64,000 nucleotides of DNA from Bacteroides intestinalis (GCF_003464595.1 NZ_QRZF01000023.1:1-64000); one strand, 5' to 3'; positions 16,541-25,801 are shown, counted from the stretch's first letter. Notes: generated from the sequence alone by a model not told the origin. Numbers and translations: made by a program.

Positions 16541-16590
16541 ATTATTTTTCTGTTATTCCTATTTTGTATTTTATTACTTCAACGCAATCT

Positions 16591-17061
16591 TCAGAGCCAG
16601 GAGCATATCTCTCCAAGAAAACGTGCATCTGTTTCGTCAAAGGTATTCAGGTTTTCACTATCTATATCGAGCACGCCCCACACCTCGCCATCCTCACGAA
16701 TCAACGGAATGACAATCTCCGAGCGCGACAGCGAACTACAAGCTATATGTCCGGGGAATGCATCTACATCGGGCACCACCAACGTCTCCGCCTTAGCCCA
16801 TGCCATACCGCAAACACCACGTCCTTTCCGGATACGTGTGCAGGCTATCGGTCCCTGAAAAGGTCCCAATACCAGTTCTTCCCCTTTCACCAGATAGAAT
16901 CCCACCCAAAAGAAACCGAAAGTCTCTTTCAGTGCAGCCGAAACATTAGCCAGATTGGCTATAAGGTCATTTTCACCTTCAATCAGGCTCTTCATCTGGG
17001 GAAGCAAAGTCCGATACTTTTCGGCCTTGCTGCCGTTGCTGATACATAAATCTTCTGCCAT
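16591..17061 (-). CDS. msrC: Free methionine-(R)-sulfoxide reductase
   Basis: The 156-residue GAF-domain protein carries the fRMsr signature: FWVGFYLV, then Cys residues in ACTRI, GVCGMAW and ACSSL, the three cysteines used for catalysis and disulfide resolution. It reduces free L-methionine-(R)-sulfoxide (EC 1.8.4.14) in the cytosol as part of oxidative-stress repair. Length and motif order match YebR/MsrC. Confidence 0.9.
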   Translation of the reverse strand: MAEDLCISNGSKAEKYRTLLPQMKSLIEGENDLIANLANVSAALKETFGFFWVGFYLVKGEELVLGPFQGPIACTRIRKGRGVCGMAWAKAETLVVPDVDAFPGHIACSSLSRSEIVIPLIREDGEVWGVLDIDSENLNTFDETDARFLGEICSWL

Positions 17062-17089
17062 TCAATTATAGTAATAAAGGGAATAACAA

Positions 17090-17455
17090 CTATACACCTA
17101 AAACGATATTAGCATCAATGCCCAACTTCCGACTCATCTCTCGTGCCACTTTTAAAGTAGGTTCACACTTACCGGAAAGATATTCACTAACGCGTGAAGG
17201 ACTAACATTCAACAACTCAGAGAGCTTATTTTGAGTTAATCCCATCTCATACATGCGTAATTTTATCACATCAACCAAAGCGGGAGCTTTTACAGGAAAA
17301 TGTTCCTCTTCATAGTCGGCAACCAAATCCGCAATCAAATCCAGTTCAAGATAATTCTGATCATCAGCAGGTGTCTCATTGCTAACAACTTTCAGCAACT
17401 CTTCAATTCTCATACAAGCTGCTTTGTACTGTTTCTCTGTTTTTATCTTTGCCAT
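17090..17455 (-). CDS. higA: HigA-type antitoxin
   Basis: The 121-residue protein has an acidic N-terminal half that probably masks the toxin and a C-terminal helix-turn-helix (GLTQNKLSELLNVSPSRVSEYLSGK, positions about 72-96). It is encoded 40 bases after the RelE-like toxin gene. The toxin-first order is typical of HigBA loci. It likely represses its own promoter. Confidence 0.85.
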   Translation of the reverse strand: MAKIKTEKQYKAACMRIEELLKVVSNETPADDQNYLELDLIADLVADYEEEHFPVKAPALVDVIKLRMYEMGLTQNKLSELLNVSPSRVSEYLSGKCEPTLKVAREMSRKLGIDANIVLGV

Positions 17456-17495
17456 ACAATTTACAGTTTTACGTGTGTCTCACGAATATGCAGCA

Positions 17496-17789
17496 TTAAG
17501 CCTTGGAACAGTCTTTATTATCATACTCTTTATGAGTGCCAATAAAACGAATAAAGACCTTTTTAGCGGCAAATAACACTATTGCAACCAACCGATAATC
17601 ATTACCTTTGATATTAAAAACAAACCTGTCATTACCCACATAGTCAACACTATTAAACGTTTGCTTCATATCGGTCAAACATGTCCAATCTGCTTGTTCT
17701 GTCTTTTTATACCAATCACGCAAAGGTATATCAGCGTCAGCATGCTTCTTGACGTATTCTCTTATAGCCGCAAATGATATTATTCTCAT
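17496..17789 (-). CDS. higB: HigB-type mRNA interferase toxin
   Basis: The 97-residue RelE-fold protein shows FAAIREYVKKH, PLRDWYK and VFNIKGNDYRLVA…FIRFIGTHKEYD, the pattern of HigB/RelE ribosome-dependent mRNA nucleases. The frame is open for 27 more codons upstream, but the promoter box at 17808-17815 and the family N-terminus support the ATG at 17787-17789. HigA follows in the same operon. Confidence 0.88.
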   Translation of the reverse strand: MRIISFAAIREYVKKHADADIPLRDWYKKTEQADWTCLTDMKQTFNSVDYVGNDRFVFNIKGNDYRLVAIVLFAAKKVFIRFIGTHKEYDNKDCSKA

Positions 17790-17807
17790 TTCACACTCAA
17801 TTTGACG

Positions 17808-17815
17808 CAAAGCTA
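17808..17815 (-). promoter_or_regulatory. Promoter of higBA
   Basis: Reverse-strand TAGCTTTG predicts a leader of about 13 bases before higB. Confidence 0.6.
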
Positions 17816-17915
17816 ACCACAAAATTCTGAAATTCAAAACATATTTCGAATATTTAGAAAGCACCAGCATTTATTTCACAAATAAGCACTCTTTCTTTCT
17901 AAATACCTCCAGAGC

Positions 17916-18812
17916 TCATTTACTTCCCAAATACAGGAAGAACATTCCAATCAATACCAAAATGAGATCGACAGCCTTACTTTTTAAATTCTTTTCACGG
18001 AAGAAGAGAGCTCCGAAAAGGAATGAGACAACCACACTCCCACGACGTACCATAGAGACAATGGAAATCATGGAGTCTTCATAGCTCAGGGCATAAAAGT
18101 AGGCAAAGTCAGCTGCACTAAGGAAGACGGATATCAGGATGATAGTCCAATCCCAACGGAAAGGGGTACTTTCTTTTCGCTTGGGGTACCATAGCAAAAG
18201 AATGATGGGACACATGATAAATACCTGATAGACATTATACCACGACTGCACCGCCATAGGATTGAATTGCTTCATGAGATACTTGTCATAAAGTCCGCTG
18301 ATAGCTCCGGTGATGGCAGCCAGCACGATGAAGTAAATCCATTTGTTATGTTTAAAGTCAATGCCTTCCTTCTTACCGGAACGGCTCAGCATAAAGAAAG
18401 AAAGTATGGCAAGCATGACTCCGATCCATTGATACAGGTTCAGACGTTCACCGAATATCAGCATGGCACCCACCAGCACCATTACAGGGCGGGTAGCATT
18501 AATCGGACCGACAATCGTCAACGGCAAATGCTTCATGCCAAAGTAACCGAATATCCAGGAAGATAGAACGATAAATGACTTGACAATGATAAACTTATGT
18601 ACCTCCCAACCTACAACAGGTACTTCGAACATTGTTCCGTTCAAAGCAGGAGTAAAAGCGGAAATCAGTATGAAAGGAAGAAATATCAGGCTGGAGAATA
18701 CCGTATTCAGAAACAGAACGGGAAGCACAGCATTATCGCGCAATGATTTCTTCTTAAATGCATCATAAAAACCCAGCAAGGCAGCTGAGAGAAAGGCGAG
18801 TAATAACCACAT
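17916..18812 (-). CDS. EamA-family drug/metabolite transporter
   Basis: The 298-residue protein has ten predicted membrane helices in two EamA repeats, with PLTIVGPINATRPVMVLVGA closing the first half and a similar block in the second. It is a probable efflux carrier of the DMT superfamily; substrate unknown. The frame runs on upstream through non-coding AT-rich sequence, so the ATG at 18810-18812 is chosen. It lies 80 bases downstream of truA. Confidence 0.85.
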   Translation of the reverse strand: MWLLLAFLSAALLGFYDAFKKKSLRDNAVLPVLFLNTVFSSLIFLPFILISAFTPALNGTMFEVPVVGWEVHKFIIVKSFIVLSSWIFGYFGMKHLPLTIVGPINATRPVMVLVGAMLIFGERLNLYQWIGVMLAILSFFMLSRSGKKEGIDFKHNKWIYFIVLAAITGAISGLYDKYLMKQFNPMAVQSWYNVYQVFIMCPIILLLWYPKRKESTPFRWDWTIILISVFLSAADFAYFYALSYEDSMISIVSMVRRGSVVVSFLFGALFFREKNLKSKAVDLILVLIGMFFLYLGSK

Positions 18813-18892
18813 GTGAATTAAAAATTGAAAATTAAAAATTAAAAGGCAGTTCAGGGATAAAGTTATCCGACTTAAGAAACTGATCCGACTGC

Positions 18893-19648
18893 TTAACTGC
18901 TTATAAACAGTTCTTCCGGATATGTGACATCTACCAGAAACAGGGCATTGCCCGGAACGGAAGTACCAGCTTTGCAACGGTCTTTCTGCTCGATAACACG
19001 CCGGAAACCATCAACGGTGAGCTTGCCACGGCCTACTTCGAGCAAAGTGCCGACAACTGCACGAACCATATTGCGCAGGAAACGGTCCGCCTGAATGGTG
19101 AATACCCAGGTTACATCGTCTATCTGAGTCCAGGCGGCATGCATGATGCGGCAGTTGTTTGTTTTTACGTCCGTATGCAGTTTACTGAAACTGGTGAAGT
19201 CTGTATAATTAAACAAACTACAGGCCGCTTCGTTCATTCGTTCGAAATCGGGCGTCTGGAAAAGACGACAACGGTATTGACGATTGAAGGGAGACTTTGT
19301 CGTAGTCACGTAATATTTATACATGCGTGCCGTTGCATCAAAACGAGCATGCGCATCGGGCTTCACTGCACGAAGGCGGTAAACAGAAATATCGGGCGGC
19401 AAAAGGCGGTTTAGTTTGTCGGTAAAGAAAGCTGTATCAAGCGGTTCGTCACTATCAAAGTGGGCAACCATCAGAGAAGCATGCACCCCGGCATCGGTAC
19501 GTCCGGCACCAATAACCTCTACTTCACGGCGCATCAGTGTGGCAAGTGCACGCATCAGACACTCTTGTACACTCTCTCCATTGGGTTGTATCTGCCAGCC
19601 GTGGTAGGCGGTTCCGTCATAAGCTAAATAAATAAAATACCGTTGCAT
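18893..19648 (-). CDS. truA: tRNA pseudouridine synthase TruA
   Basis: TruA converts uridines 38-40 of tRNA anticodon arms to pseudouridine (EC 5.4.99.12). The 251-residue protein has the catalytic motif [11 protein letters not shown] with Asp52, the N-terminal [10 protein letters not shown] block and the C-terminal [21 protein letters not shown] block. Length is normal for the family. Confidence 0.96.
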   Translation of the reverse strand: MQRYFIYLAYDGTAYHGWQIQPNGESVQECLMRALATLMRREVEVIGAGRTDAGVHASLMVAHFDSDEPLDTAFFTDKLNRLLPPDISVYRLRAVKPDAHARFDATARMYKYYVTTTKSPFNRQYRCRLFQTPDFERMNEAACSLFNYTDFTSFSKLHTDVKTNNCRIMHAAWTQIDDVTWVFTIQADRFLRNMVRAVVGTLLEVGRGKLTVDGFRRVIEQKDRCKAGTSVPGNALFLVDVTYPEELFISS

Positions 19649-19674
19649 ACTCTTTTGCTTTCATTTTTCGGGCG

Positions 19675-19682
19675 CAAAGATA
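19675..19682 (-). promoter_or_regulatory. Promoter of truA
   Basis: Reverse-strand TATCTTTG (followed by C) predicts a leader of about 20 bases before the ATG at 19648. Confidence 0.65.
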
Positions 19683-19802
19683 ACGCAAACCCTAAAAGAA
19701 ATGAAAGAATACGTCAACAAATCTTGCTTCCATTATTTTATATATGTACCTTCGTCACTAATTTACTATCATATAATAAAGTAAATCTTGAATAATACAA
19801 AC

Positions 19803-20645
19803 ATGGAACGTGAAACTGCAAGATTATTAAAAAATACTGCCATTTGGATAATCCTTGTTCTCATAACAGGAGGCAGTATCGGTTTAACAGAAAGATTCTT
19901 TGGTAAACCAGCCTCTCTCATTGTAGGCGCATCAATTCTCTCTGGATTCATGTATTGGGATTTTCTAAAAAGAAAATCAGCAGAAGATACCACCAGGCAA
20001 ATCTTTGAACTTTTAAAGGCCAATCGCGATAATAGTTCAATAAACTCATCACTCAAAAATAAATCTACCAATTTCAAGCTTCAAACTTCAGCAGCCAACT
20101 ACCAGTTTTCAATATCGCCAAATAAATGCCACAGCCTATTCCGGATAAATTTCATATTAAAAAGTGATCCAAATAAAGAGGTGCAGCACAAAATCTCGAA
20201 AGAGATACAATCATTCATCACTGAGCATCCGGAGCATAAAGACGTTATACGGTTCCGCAAAAAATCTTTATTCAATGACATTTGGGACTGTTCTATATGC
20301 TGCGAAGCTGACAAACTCATATCTAAACCCCAGCTCTTGTTTATAGGAAATTTGCTGAGAAGTATAGAAGATAAATATCTTCATTCCGTAGAGACTTATC
20401 TTAGTTTCTATGATCATCACGAAGATATGATCTTCTATGTACATTATATGAATGGCACAGCTATAGAGTCATATATAAAAGATGAAGAAAATGATATCTG
20501 GGGAATACAAGATGTATTAGACGATGAATATTTCACATTAGCAAAATTACACAAACAATCAAAATCCGGAATGATAAACATAACCCCATCTTCTTTAGAA
20601 GAGTTCACCCTAATGAAAGAGAACGCTATTTGTGAAATAGATTGA
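19803..20645 (+). CDS. Hypothetical membrane-anchored protein
   Basis: I do not recognise this 280-residue protein. Two hydrophobic segments at about 13-33 and 42-60 suggest an anchor with the long C-terminal part in the cytosol. A Ser/Asn-rich linker follows (80-110), then a globular domain with a Cys-x-x-Cys-Cys cluster (DCSICCEAD) that could bind metal. Base composition is AT-richer than in neighbours and it stands alone between truA and a lipoprotein gene, which hints at recent gain. A TTG start 15 bases upstream is possible. Confidence 0.55.
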   Translation: MERETARLLKNTAIWIILVLITGGSIGLTERFFGKPASLIVGASILSGFMYWDFLKRKSAEDTTRQIFELLKANRDNSSINSSLKNKSTNFKLQTSAANYQFSISPNKCHSLFRINFILKSDPNKEVQHKISKEIQSFITEHPEHKDVIRFRKKSLFNDIWDCSICCEADKLISKPQLLFIGNLLRSIEDKYLHSVETYLSFYDHHEDMIFYVHYMNGTAIESYIKDEENDIWGIQDVLDDEYFTLAKLHKQSKSGMINITPSSLEEFTLMKENAICEID

Positions 20646-20706
20646 GCCGTCACTTTTTTCTTTAAAAAACGATAGTATATAGACAAGAACTCTCTTTTCT
20701 TTTTCC

Positions 20707-20714
20707 TACTTTTG
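20707..20714 (+). promoter_or_regulatory. Promoter of the DUF5715 lipoprotein gene
   Basis: TACTTTTG gives a leader of about 23 bases before the ATG at 20743. Confidence 0.6.
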
Positions 20715-20742
20715 TGCCCACATAAAAACATTTTCAAGCCAT

Positions 20743-21426
20743 ATGCAACAAAGATACAACAAACTTCCGCTTTTATTTTTAGCAATACTTATGGCCGGCA
20801 CTTCCCTTGCCGGATGCAAAAAGAAAGATATGTCCCTTAAACTGAACGAGCCGCGAAACATTAAAGGAGTAATCAGCTACAGACGAACCTTCGGCGACTT
20901 GAATGAAGCGCATCTGAATGTCGCACAAGCCATAGGCATTACGCCAATTGCCTCCCGCAAAGAGGCCGAACACATGAAGGAAAAACTTCAGCACATCGAA
21001 ACGAACGATTTATATGTGGTAGACTCGCTGACACACTCCATCCCATATCTCATTAAAGGTGCAGCACAACTACTGGATACCATCGGTAGCAATTTCCTTG
21101 ACTCGCTGACCGCCAAAGGACTAAACCCCAATAAAATAATCGTAACCTCCGTACTCCGCACCGAAGATGACGTAAAACGCCTGCGTCGCCGCAATGGCAA
21201 TGCTTCGGCAAACTCTGCGCATTTCTACGGAACTACATTCGATGTCAGTTGGAAGCGCTTCAAGAAAGTAGAAGATGAAGATGGACGCCCGCTACAGGAT
21301 GTCAGTTCAGATACATTGAAACTCGTACTTTCCGAAGTATTGCGCGACTTGCGGAAAGCGGATAAATGCTATATAAAGTATGAGTTGAAGCAAGGATGCT
21401 TCCATATTACGACGAGAGGAAAATAA
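20743..21426 (+). CDS. DUF5715 lipoprotein, M15-peptidase-like
   Basis: The 227-residue protein has a lipoprotein signal peptide with lipobox LAGC (Cys24). The C-terminal half shows SAHFYGTTFDVSW and a final CFHITTR, an arrangement of His, Asp and His like the zinc ligands of M15 D-Ala-D-Ala carboxypeptidases. It matches the DUF5715 family and probably acts on or near peptidoglycan in the periplasm. Enzyme activity is inferred only from the motif. Confidence 0.7.
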   Translation: MQQRYNKLPLLFLAILMAGTSLAGCKKKDMSLKLNEPRNIKGVISYRRTFGDLNEAHLNVAQAIGITPIASRKEAEHMKEKLQHIETNDLYVVDSLTHSIPYLIKGAAQLLDTIGSNFLDSLTAKGLNPNKIIVTSVLRTEDDVKRLRRRNGNASANSAHFYGTTFDVSWKRFKKVEDEDGRPLQDVSSDTLKLVLSEVLRDLRKADKCYIKYELKQGCFHITTRGK

Positions 21427-21442
21427 TAAATTAGGTATTAAG

Positions 21443-21492
21443 TTTTAAGTATTGCAGTACTAAGACTGTGCCATAACACTGCATACTTAAAA
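21443..21492. terminator. Shared terminator between convergent genes
   Basis: TTTTAAGTATTGCAGT (21443-21458) pairs with ACTGCATACTTAAAA (21478-21492) with one bulged base. The hairpin lies between convergent genes and has T-rich tracts on both sides, so it may serve both strands. Confidence 0.55.
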
Positions 21493-21509
21493 CCTGATAT
21501 CTTGTCTTT

Positions 21510-23021
21510 TCATTCTTCCATCATCCTCCACGCCAACGGCAGACACGTCACGATATCCCCAGCTGTCATTCCTATCGCCCCATACTTCTTACAAGCAATA
21601 TCTCCGGCAAGCCCGTGAACATACATCGCCAGACAGGCTGCATCTTCCGAAGCATAACCCTGTGCCAACAAAGCCAGCACTACACCCGTCAAAACATCTC
21701 CACTGCCACCTGTTGCCATACCCGGATTACCTGTAGTATTAAAATAACACTTCCCTTGCGGAGTAATAACCACAGAGTAAGCATCTTTCAAGATGATATA
21801 TGTTCCTGATGTTCGCGCCAACTCACGTGCTTTCGTTAAGCGTTCATAAGAGTCCTGACACTTTCCTACCAACCGTTCCAGTTCTTTCGGATGCGGTGTC
21901 AGAATACTCCCTTTCGGTAAGCGTCCGATATAATTGCGATGCCCTGCCAGCACATTCAAAGCATCAGCATCCACTACCATAGGAGATAAACAGCTGTCTA
22001 TCTGTTCCAATACCGCACCCTCTGTCTCTTCCGCCTTTCCCAGACCCGGACCGATGCCCACTGCCTGATAATCATCCGTATCCGTAGGACAGGCAAAACA
22101 GGTATCACTGGGGTCCAGTTCCGTCATAGCCTCCGGCACGGAAGTCTGCACAATCATATTGTTACAATAAGGCACATGCATCGTCAGCAACCCTACTCCA
22201 GAACGCAGGCAAGCTTTTGCGGCAAGCACCGACGCTCCCGCCATTCCTTGCGAACCGGCAATAAGCAAGGCGCGTCCGAAGTCTCCTTTATGGGCAAACT
22301 TATTTCTCGGTTTCAACAGATCCTGCATATCCTCAGCCTCCAGCAGACTATAATCAGTGTCCATCTCCTCTATCGCATCTTCACTCAGACCGATATCCAG
22401 CAATTCCCATTCACCCACGAACTCCTGATTCTCAGCAAAAAGAAAAGCCAACTTCGGCAATTGCAGACTCAGCGTCACATCCGCACGGACAATATTAGCT
22501 TTGATATTGAAGGTATTCTCCTCCCCCATCAATCCCGAAGGAACATCAATAGCCACGATCTGTGCCGATGAAGCATTGATATACTTCACCACGGCAGCAA
22601 AGCCACCACTCAGCGGCTTGTTCAATCCACTACCGAACAGTCCGTCGATAACCACATGGTCAACCGTCAGCACGGGCGGGACGAATTGTGATGTCACTTC
22701 ATGGAAATCCAGATTCTTCACATCCACCAGTCGTTCCTTGTTCGCCTCGCAATCGGGAGAAAGTTCTCCTTTGGTATTAAACAGATAAACCGATACCTGA
22801 TAACCCTTTTCCGCCAGCAATCGGGAGACTGCCAATGCATCTCCACCATTATTGCCCGGTCCGGCAAATACCGTAATCGGTGTTTCAGCTTCCCAGCGTT
22901 TCGTAATCGATTTTGTCAATGCCTGCGAGGCACGCTCCATCAGGTCGATGGAAGCAATCGGTTCATTTTCTATTGTGTAAGCATCCAACTCTTTGATGCT
23001 TTGAGTAGGGAATATCTTCAT
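21510..23021 (-). CDS. nnr: NAD(P)H-hydrate epimerase/dehydratase
   Basis: This 503-residue fused enzyme repairs hydrated NAD(P)H. The N-terminal YjeF epimerase part (about 1-215) has FAGPGNNGGDALAVSRLL. The C-terminal ADP-dependent dehydratase part (about 225-500) has HKGDFGRALLIAGSQGMAGA, LTPHPKELERL and NTTGNPGMATGGSGDVLTG, with the Asp of GSGDVL as catalytic base. EC 5.1.99.6 and 4.2.1.136. Length is normal for the fusion. Confidence 0.95.
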   Translation of the reverse strand: MKIFPTQSIKELDAYTIENEPIASIDLMERASQALTKSITKRWEAETPITVFAGPGNNGGDALAVSRLLAEKGYQVSVYLFNTKGELSPDCEANKERLVDVKNLDFHEVTSQFVPPVLTVDHVVIDGLFGSGLNKPLSGGFAAVVKYINASSAQIVAIDVPSGLMGEENTFNIKANIVRADVTLSLQLPKLAFLFAENQEFVGEWELLDIGLSEDAIEEMDTDYSLLEAEDMQDLLKPRNKFAHKGDFGRALLIAGSQGMAGASVLAAKACLRSGVGLLTMHVPYCNNMIVQTSVPEAMTELDPSDTCFACPTDTDDYQAVGIGPGLGKAEETEGAVLEQIDSCLSPMVVDADALNVLAGHRNYIGRLPKGSILTPHPKELERLVGKCQDSYERLTKARELARTSGTYIILKDAYSVVITPQGKCYFNTTGNPGMATGGSGDVLTGVVLALLAQGYASEDAACLAMYVHGLAGDIACKKYGAIGMTAGDIVTCLPLAWRMMEE

Positions 23022-23053
23022 ATTTATTTTTCTCTATTATTGTTCAAACTCTA

Positions 23054-24256
23054 TCAATACATTAATCCAAATATCCAAAGCGGTATCTGGTTTCCATATC
23101 CCACTTCAATATTATCAAGCGCCAAATATCCATTGGGGACTTCCCTCAATTGTTCCTTCGTTTTATTCTTTCCTCCAATCTCAAAACTATAAGTTCCATC
23201 AAGAATAAAATCGACCTTAGGAGAGTAAGTCACAGCATGGCGAACCCGGGTCTGGTTGAAGAAAAAAGTTTCCCTTACATTCCCAATGTCAGTCTTATCA
23301 CCTCCCAATGCATAGGCATAGTTCGTATTACCTAAGTAAATCTTTTCCGGCTTAGCTAATTGCTTTATACCGGATGCTTCTTTATCAAGTAACAATAGAC
23401 CTTGAGCTTTCTGAAGATAAAACAGATAGTTTAGCAAAGAAATCCGCGTAACCTCCAGCTCTTTACTTAAAGCCGATACATTAGGAATGTAAGGTACAAG
23501 TTCAGCAAGTATGGCAAACAACTTTTTCATCTTTCCGATAGAGTAATAGTCTATCTTTTCAGTAGAAGGTAAATCCACATCCAGAATTATATTCAGTGTT
23601 GCCAATAATTTTTCATGATACAAAACCTTATCTTCTTTATAAAAAGGATAATATCCATAAGATAAATATTCTTTGAATGCAACAAGCGGCTTGATTACCT
23701 TTCCCACATTCATCGCTATTTCCACATGTCTCGTCAATATATCGGATAAAGTAACCGTTTCTACCTTATGCCCATACTCAAACATTAAAAACTCGCGAAA
23801 TGACAATCCATGCAGATGATAAATGGCAGCTCGCCTGGATAAATCAGCCTCTCCCTTATGAATTTCCAACAGAGAAGAACCGGTAAAAACAACTTTCATA
23901 TCCGGATAGCTATCATAGATATTCTTTATTTCTACAGACCACGTCGGATACTTATGCACTTCATCCAGAAACAATATCTTGCCACCCATTTTGTGGAATT
24001 CATCTGCCAACTCAAGCAACGAGTGCCTGAAAAACCAGATATTATCTAATGAAGCGTACAGAGCTTCATTACTGTATGCAGTGTAATGCTCTTTGATATA
24101 CTGGAGCATAAGCGTTGTTTTGCCTGAACCACGGGCGCCTGTTATAGCAATCAGCCTATTTCCCCAACGTATTTCGTTATACAGATATCTTACAAATTCT
24201 GTCGAAGTGCGTTCTATGAGTTGATATGAAGTAGCAAATAATTGTTTCATCCGCAT
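23054..24256 (-). CDS. AAA/DUF4143 family ATPase
   Basis: The 400-residue protein has a Walker A GARGSGKT near residue 40, Walker B KILFLDEVH and sensor VVFTGSSLLEI, then a C-terminal DUF4143 domain with an embedded winged-helix segment and a nuclease-like end (DFILDGTYSFEIGGKNKTKEQ). Such proteins are common in Bacteroides and of uncertain role. Two ATG codons, at 24256 and 24250, are possible. A pair of 20-bp palindromes overlaps its promoter. Confidence 0.8.
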   Translation of the reverse strand: MRMKQLFATSYQLIERTSTEFVRYLYNEIRWGNRLIAITGARGSGKTTLMLQYIKEHYTAYSNEALYASLDNIWFFRHSLLELADEFHKMGGKILFLDEVHKYPTWSVEIKNIYDSYPDMKVVFTGSSLLEIHKGEADLSRRAAIYHLHGLSFREFLMFEYGHKVETVTLSDILTRHVEIAMNVGKVIKPLVAFKEYLSYGYYPFYKEDKVLYHEKLLATLNIILDVDLPSTEKIDYYSIGKMKKLFAILAELVPYIPNVSALSKELEVTRISLLNYLFYLQKAQGLLLLDKEASGIKQLAKPEKIYLGNTNYAYALGGDKTDIGNVRETFFFNQTRVRHAVTYSPKVDFILDGTYSFEIGGKNKTKEQLREVPNGYLALDNIEVGYGNQIPLWIFGLMY

Positions 24257-24277
24257 CAAGGTTATATTTATTTCTTA

Positions 24278-24285
24278 CAAAGATA
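24278..24285 (-). promoter_or_regulatory. Promoter of the AAA/DUF4143 gene
   Basis: Reverse-strand TATCTTTG with a TTG at 24305-24307 (19-base spacing). The spacer and the -33 TTG lie inside the palindrome at 24288-24307. Confidence 0.65.
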
Positions 24286-24287
24286 AA

Positions 24288-24340
24288 TTGTATTTTATAA
24301 AATACAAAACATTATTCATTTTGTTTTTTATAAAATACAA
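24288..24340. promoter_or_regulatory. Twin palindromic operator
   Basis: TTGTATTTTATAAAATACAA at 24288-24307 is a perfect 20-bp palindrome. A second copy with one mismatch sits at 24321-24340, centre to centre 33 bp, about three helical turns, so a dimer could bind both on the same face. The first overlaps the promoter of the AAA/DUF4143 gene, which fits a repressor site. Confidence 0.65.
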
Positions 24341-24357
24341 TTTACTCATTCCGCTCT

Positions 24358-24852
24358 TCAGCTGCATTCCGCTCCATCCATCTCATCCTCTTCCCGTTCC
24401 GCCTGTTTATCAGCCAGTTCCATCTTCTTCGTCAGCAACTCCTTCGGGAAGTAATACTTAAACGGAATCCGATGGCATCCCGCACGTTTCACGGCCAGCG
24501 TCAGCATACGATCCGCCTTAAAGTACACGCGTGAGAGTCTGACGGAATGTGGCAACACATCTTCCGGGTGTTCGAACCCCTTGCTCGTGACTGCCGTCTG
24601 AAACGACCCGATGCCGCGCAACGTCACAGAGCGTCCATCGCTCAACTCCTCTTCAATGATTTCACCCGTTGCAGCCAGGACAGCTTCTACCACTCCCGGG
24701 TGAAAACCAGTCCGTTGAGCTACCCGATGTGCTACGTCCCGCTCCGTTCTGCCGCTTTTCTTCTGCATTTTCTTGCCGACGGCATACCACAATTGCGGTT
24801 TTTCTTTTTTCGTTGCATCCACCTTGCGGCAGACAATGTAAGGGATTGCCAT
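24358..24852 (-). CDS. HU-like DNA-binding protein
   Basis: The 164-residue protein has a divergent HU/IHF fold of the Bacteroides type: a helical first half (DVAHRVAQRTGFHPGVVEAVL) and the LRGIGSFQTAVTSKG beta-arm start, then a basic C-terminal extension with FKYYFPKELLTKKM and an acidic tail. It probably binds DNA in the nucleoid or at a specialised locus. Confidence 0.75.
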   Translation of the reverse strand: MAIPYIVCRKVDATKKEKPQLWYAVGKKMQKKSGRTERDVAHRVAQRTGFHPGVVEAVLAATGEIIEEELSDGRSVTLRGIGSFQTAVTSKGFEHPEDVLPHSVRLSRVYFKADRMLTLAVKRAGCHRIPFKYYFPKELLTKKMELADKQAEREEDEMDGAECS

Positions 24853-24923
24853 ATATCGAATGTATTAACAGTTAACGCTTTATTATTAAACAGTCCGTCT
24901 TTCTTTAAAGAATACAGATACCT

Positions 24924-25004
24924 ACATGCACATGTTAGGACTACTGACATGCACATGTAAGTAGCATCAACATGCACATCTCAATAGTTCTAACATGCAC
25001 ATGT
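24924..25004. repeat. Four 12-bp palindromes at 23-bp spacing
   Basis: ACATGCACATGT starts at 24924, 24947, 24970 (last bases differ) and 24993, exactly 23 bp apart each time, with unrelated 11-base spacers. The word is itself nearly palindromic. Units are too short for a CRISPR. Confidence 0.85.
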
Positions 25005-25183
25005 AAATACCGTTGTTTATTAAACAAAGGTAGACTATTTAATAGAGATAAGCAAGGAATATTAGCATTAACGTCAATAGACAGACAATTACCTGAAAAA
25101 ATAAATAAACCATAAAATTAAAGTCTTCTGCCTAAATAATCTTTTTTATTAATCTGATAATATACTTTTTATTCTCCCTTTTG

Positions 25184-25191
25184 TATTTTTG
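25184..25191 (+). promoter_or_regulatory. Promoter of the Crp/Fnr gene
   Basis: TATTTTTG (followed by C) gives a leader of about 26 bases before the ATG at 25223. Confidence 0.6.
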
Positions 25192-25222
25192 CTATCAATA
25201 AGACAAAAACTAATCTACACAC

Positions 25223-25801
25223 ATGAAAGGCTTTAATAACTATACGGAGCGTGAAGAATTCTCCATATTCAAAAAATTCTTTTTGGATCATGGACGATGC
25301 AAGGAAATGAAGAAAAAAGAATATTTTGCGGAACAAGGCATTGTCACGACACATGCCGCCTATATCGAGAAAGGTATGTTCCGCTATGTCTGTACGGATG
25401 AAAACGGATGTGAACACATTGTAGGCTATGCTTTTGCAGGAGAATATGTCGGTGATTACCCACAATGCATAAAAAAGGAGAAAGCAATGGTAAGCATTCA
25501 GGCAACCACCGATTCTCTGATATATTATGCATCTGCCCAAGAAATAACCAACTTCTTTTCCACCGACAAATCTACTCAGGAATTGGAAAAAATTTTAGCG
25601 GAAGAGCTCTTTGTCCAGACTTATAAGCGCTTGCTGGATATTTACTGCAAAACACCTACTGAACTCTATGTGGATTTAGTAAGACGCTATCCGGATTTTC
25701 TCAATTATATCACACTCAGGGAGATAGCATCTTTTCTCCGTGTCACCCCTGAAACAATCAGCCATATACGAAAGAATACCAAGGGAATAGAGTTTTGTTA
25801 A
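25223..25801 (+). CDS. Crp/Fnr-family transcription regulator
   Basis: The 192-residue protein has a cyclic-nucleotide-binding-like beta-roll (AAYIEKGMFRYV … AFAGEYVGDYPQ) and a C-terminal winged helix (LREIASFLRVTPETISHIRK). It lacks the Arg of the cAMP pocket and the Fnr cysteines, so the signal is unclear. Many Bacteroides paralogues of this kind respond to stress. A strong terminator follows. Confidence 0.85.
   Translation: MKGFNNYTEREEFSIFKKFFLDHGRCKEMKKKEYFAEQGIVTTHAAYIEKGMFRYVCTDENGCEHIVGYAFAGEYVGDYPQCIKKEKAMVSIQATTDSLIYYASAQEITNFFSTDKSTQELEKILAEELFVQTYKRLLDIYCKTPTELYVDLVRRYPDFLNYITLREIASFLRVTPETISHIRKNTKGIEFC

Larger units (their letters stand above)
24853..25222. other. 370-bp intergenic stretch
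   Basis: No gene is visible. The stretch holds four evenly spaced copies of a 12-bp palindrome (24924-25004) and the promoter of the Crp/Fnr gene (25184-25191). It separates two divergent genes. Confidence 0.7.

Noticed and set aside
16289..16858. Long + strand frames opposite the DUF3256 and fRMsr genes
   Set aside because: They are antisense shadows. The reverse-strand genes have clear family motifs and signal peptides.
24924..25004. Evenly spaced repeats that look like a CRISPR array
   Set aside because: Repeats are 12 bp with 11-bp spacers, only four units, and no cas genes are near. CRISPR repeats are 23-47 bp.
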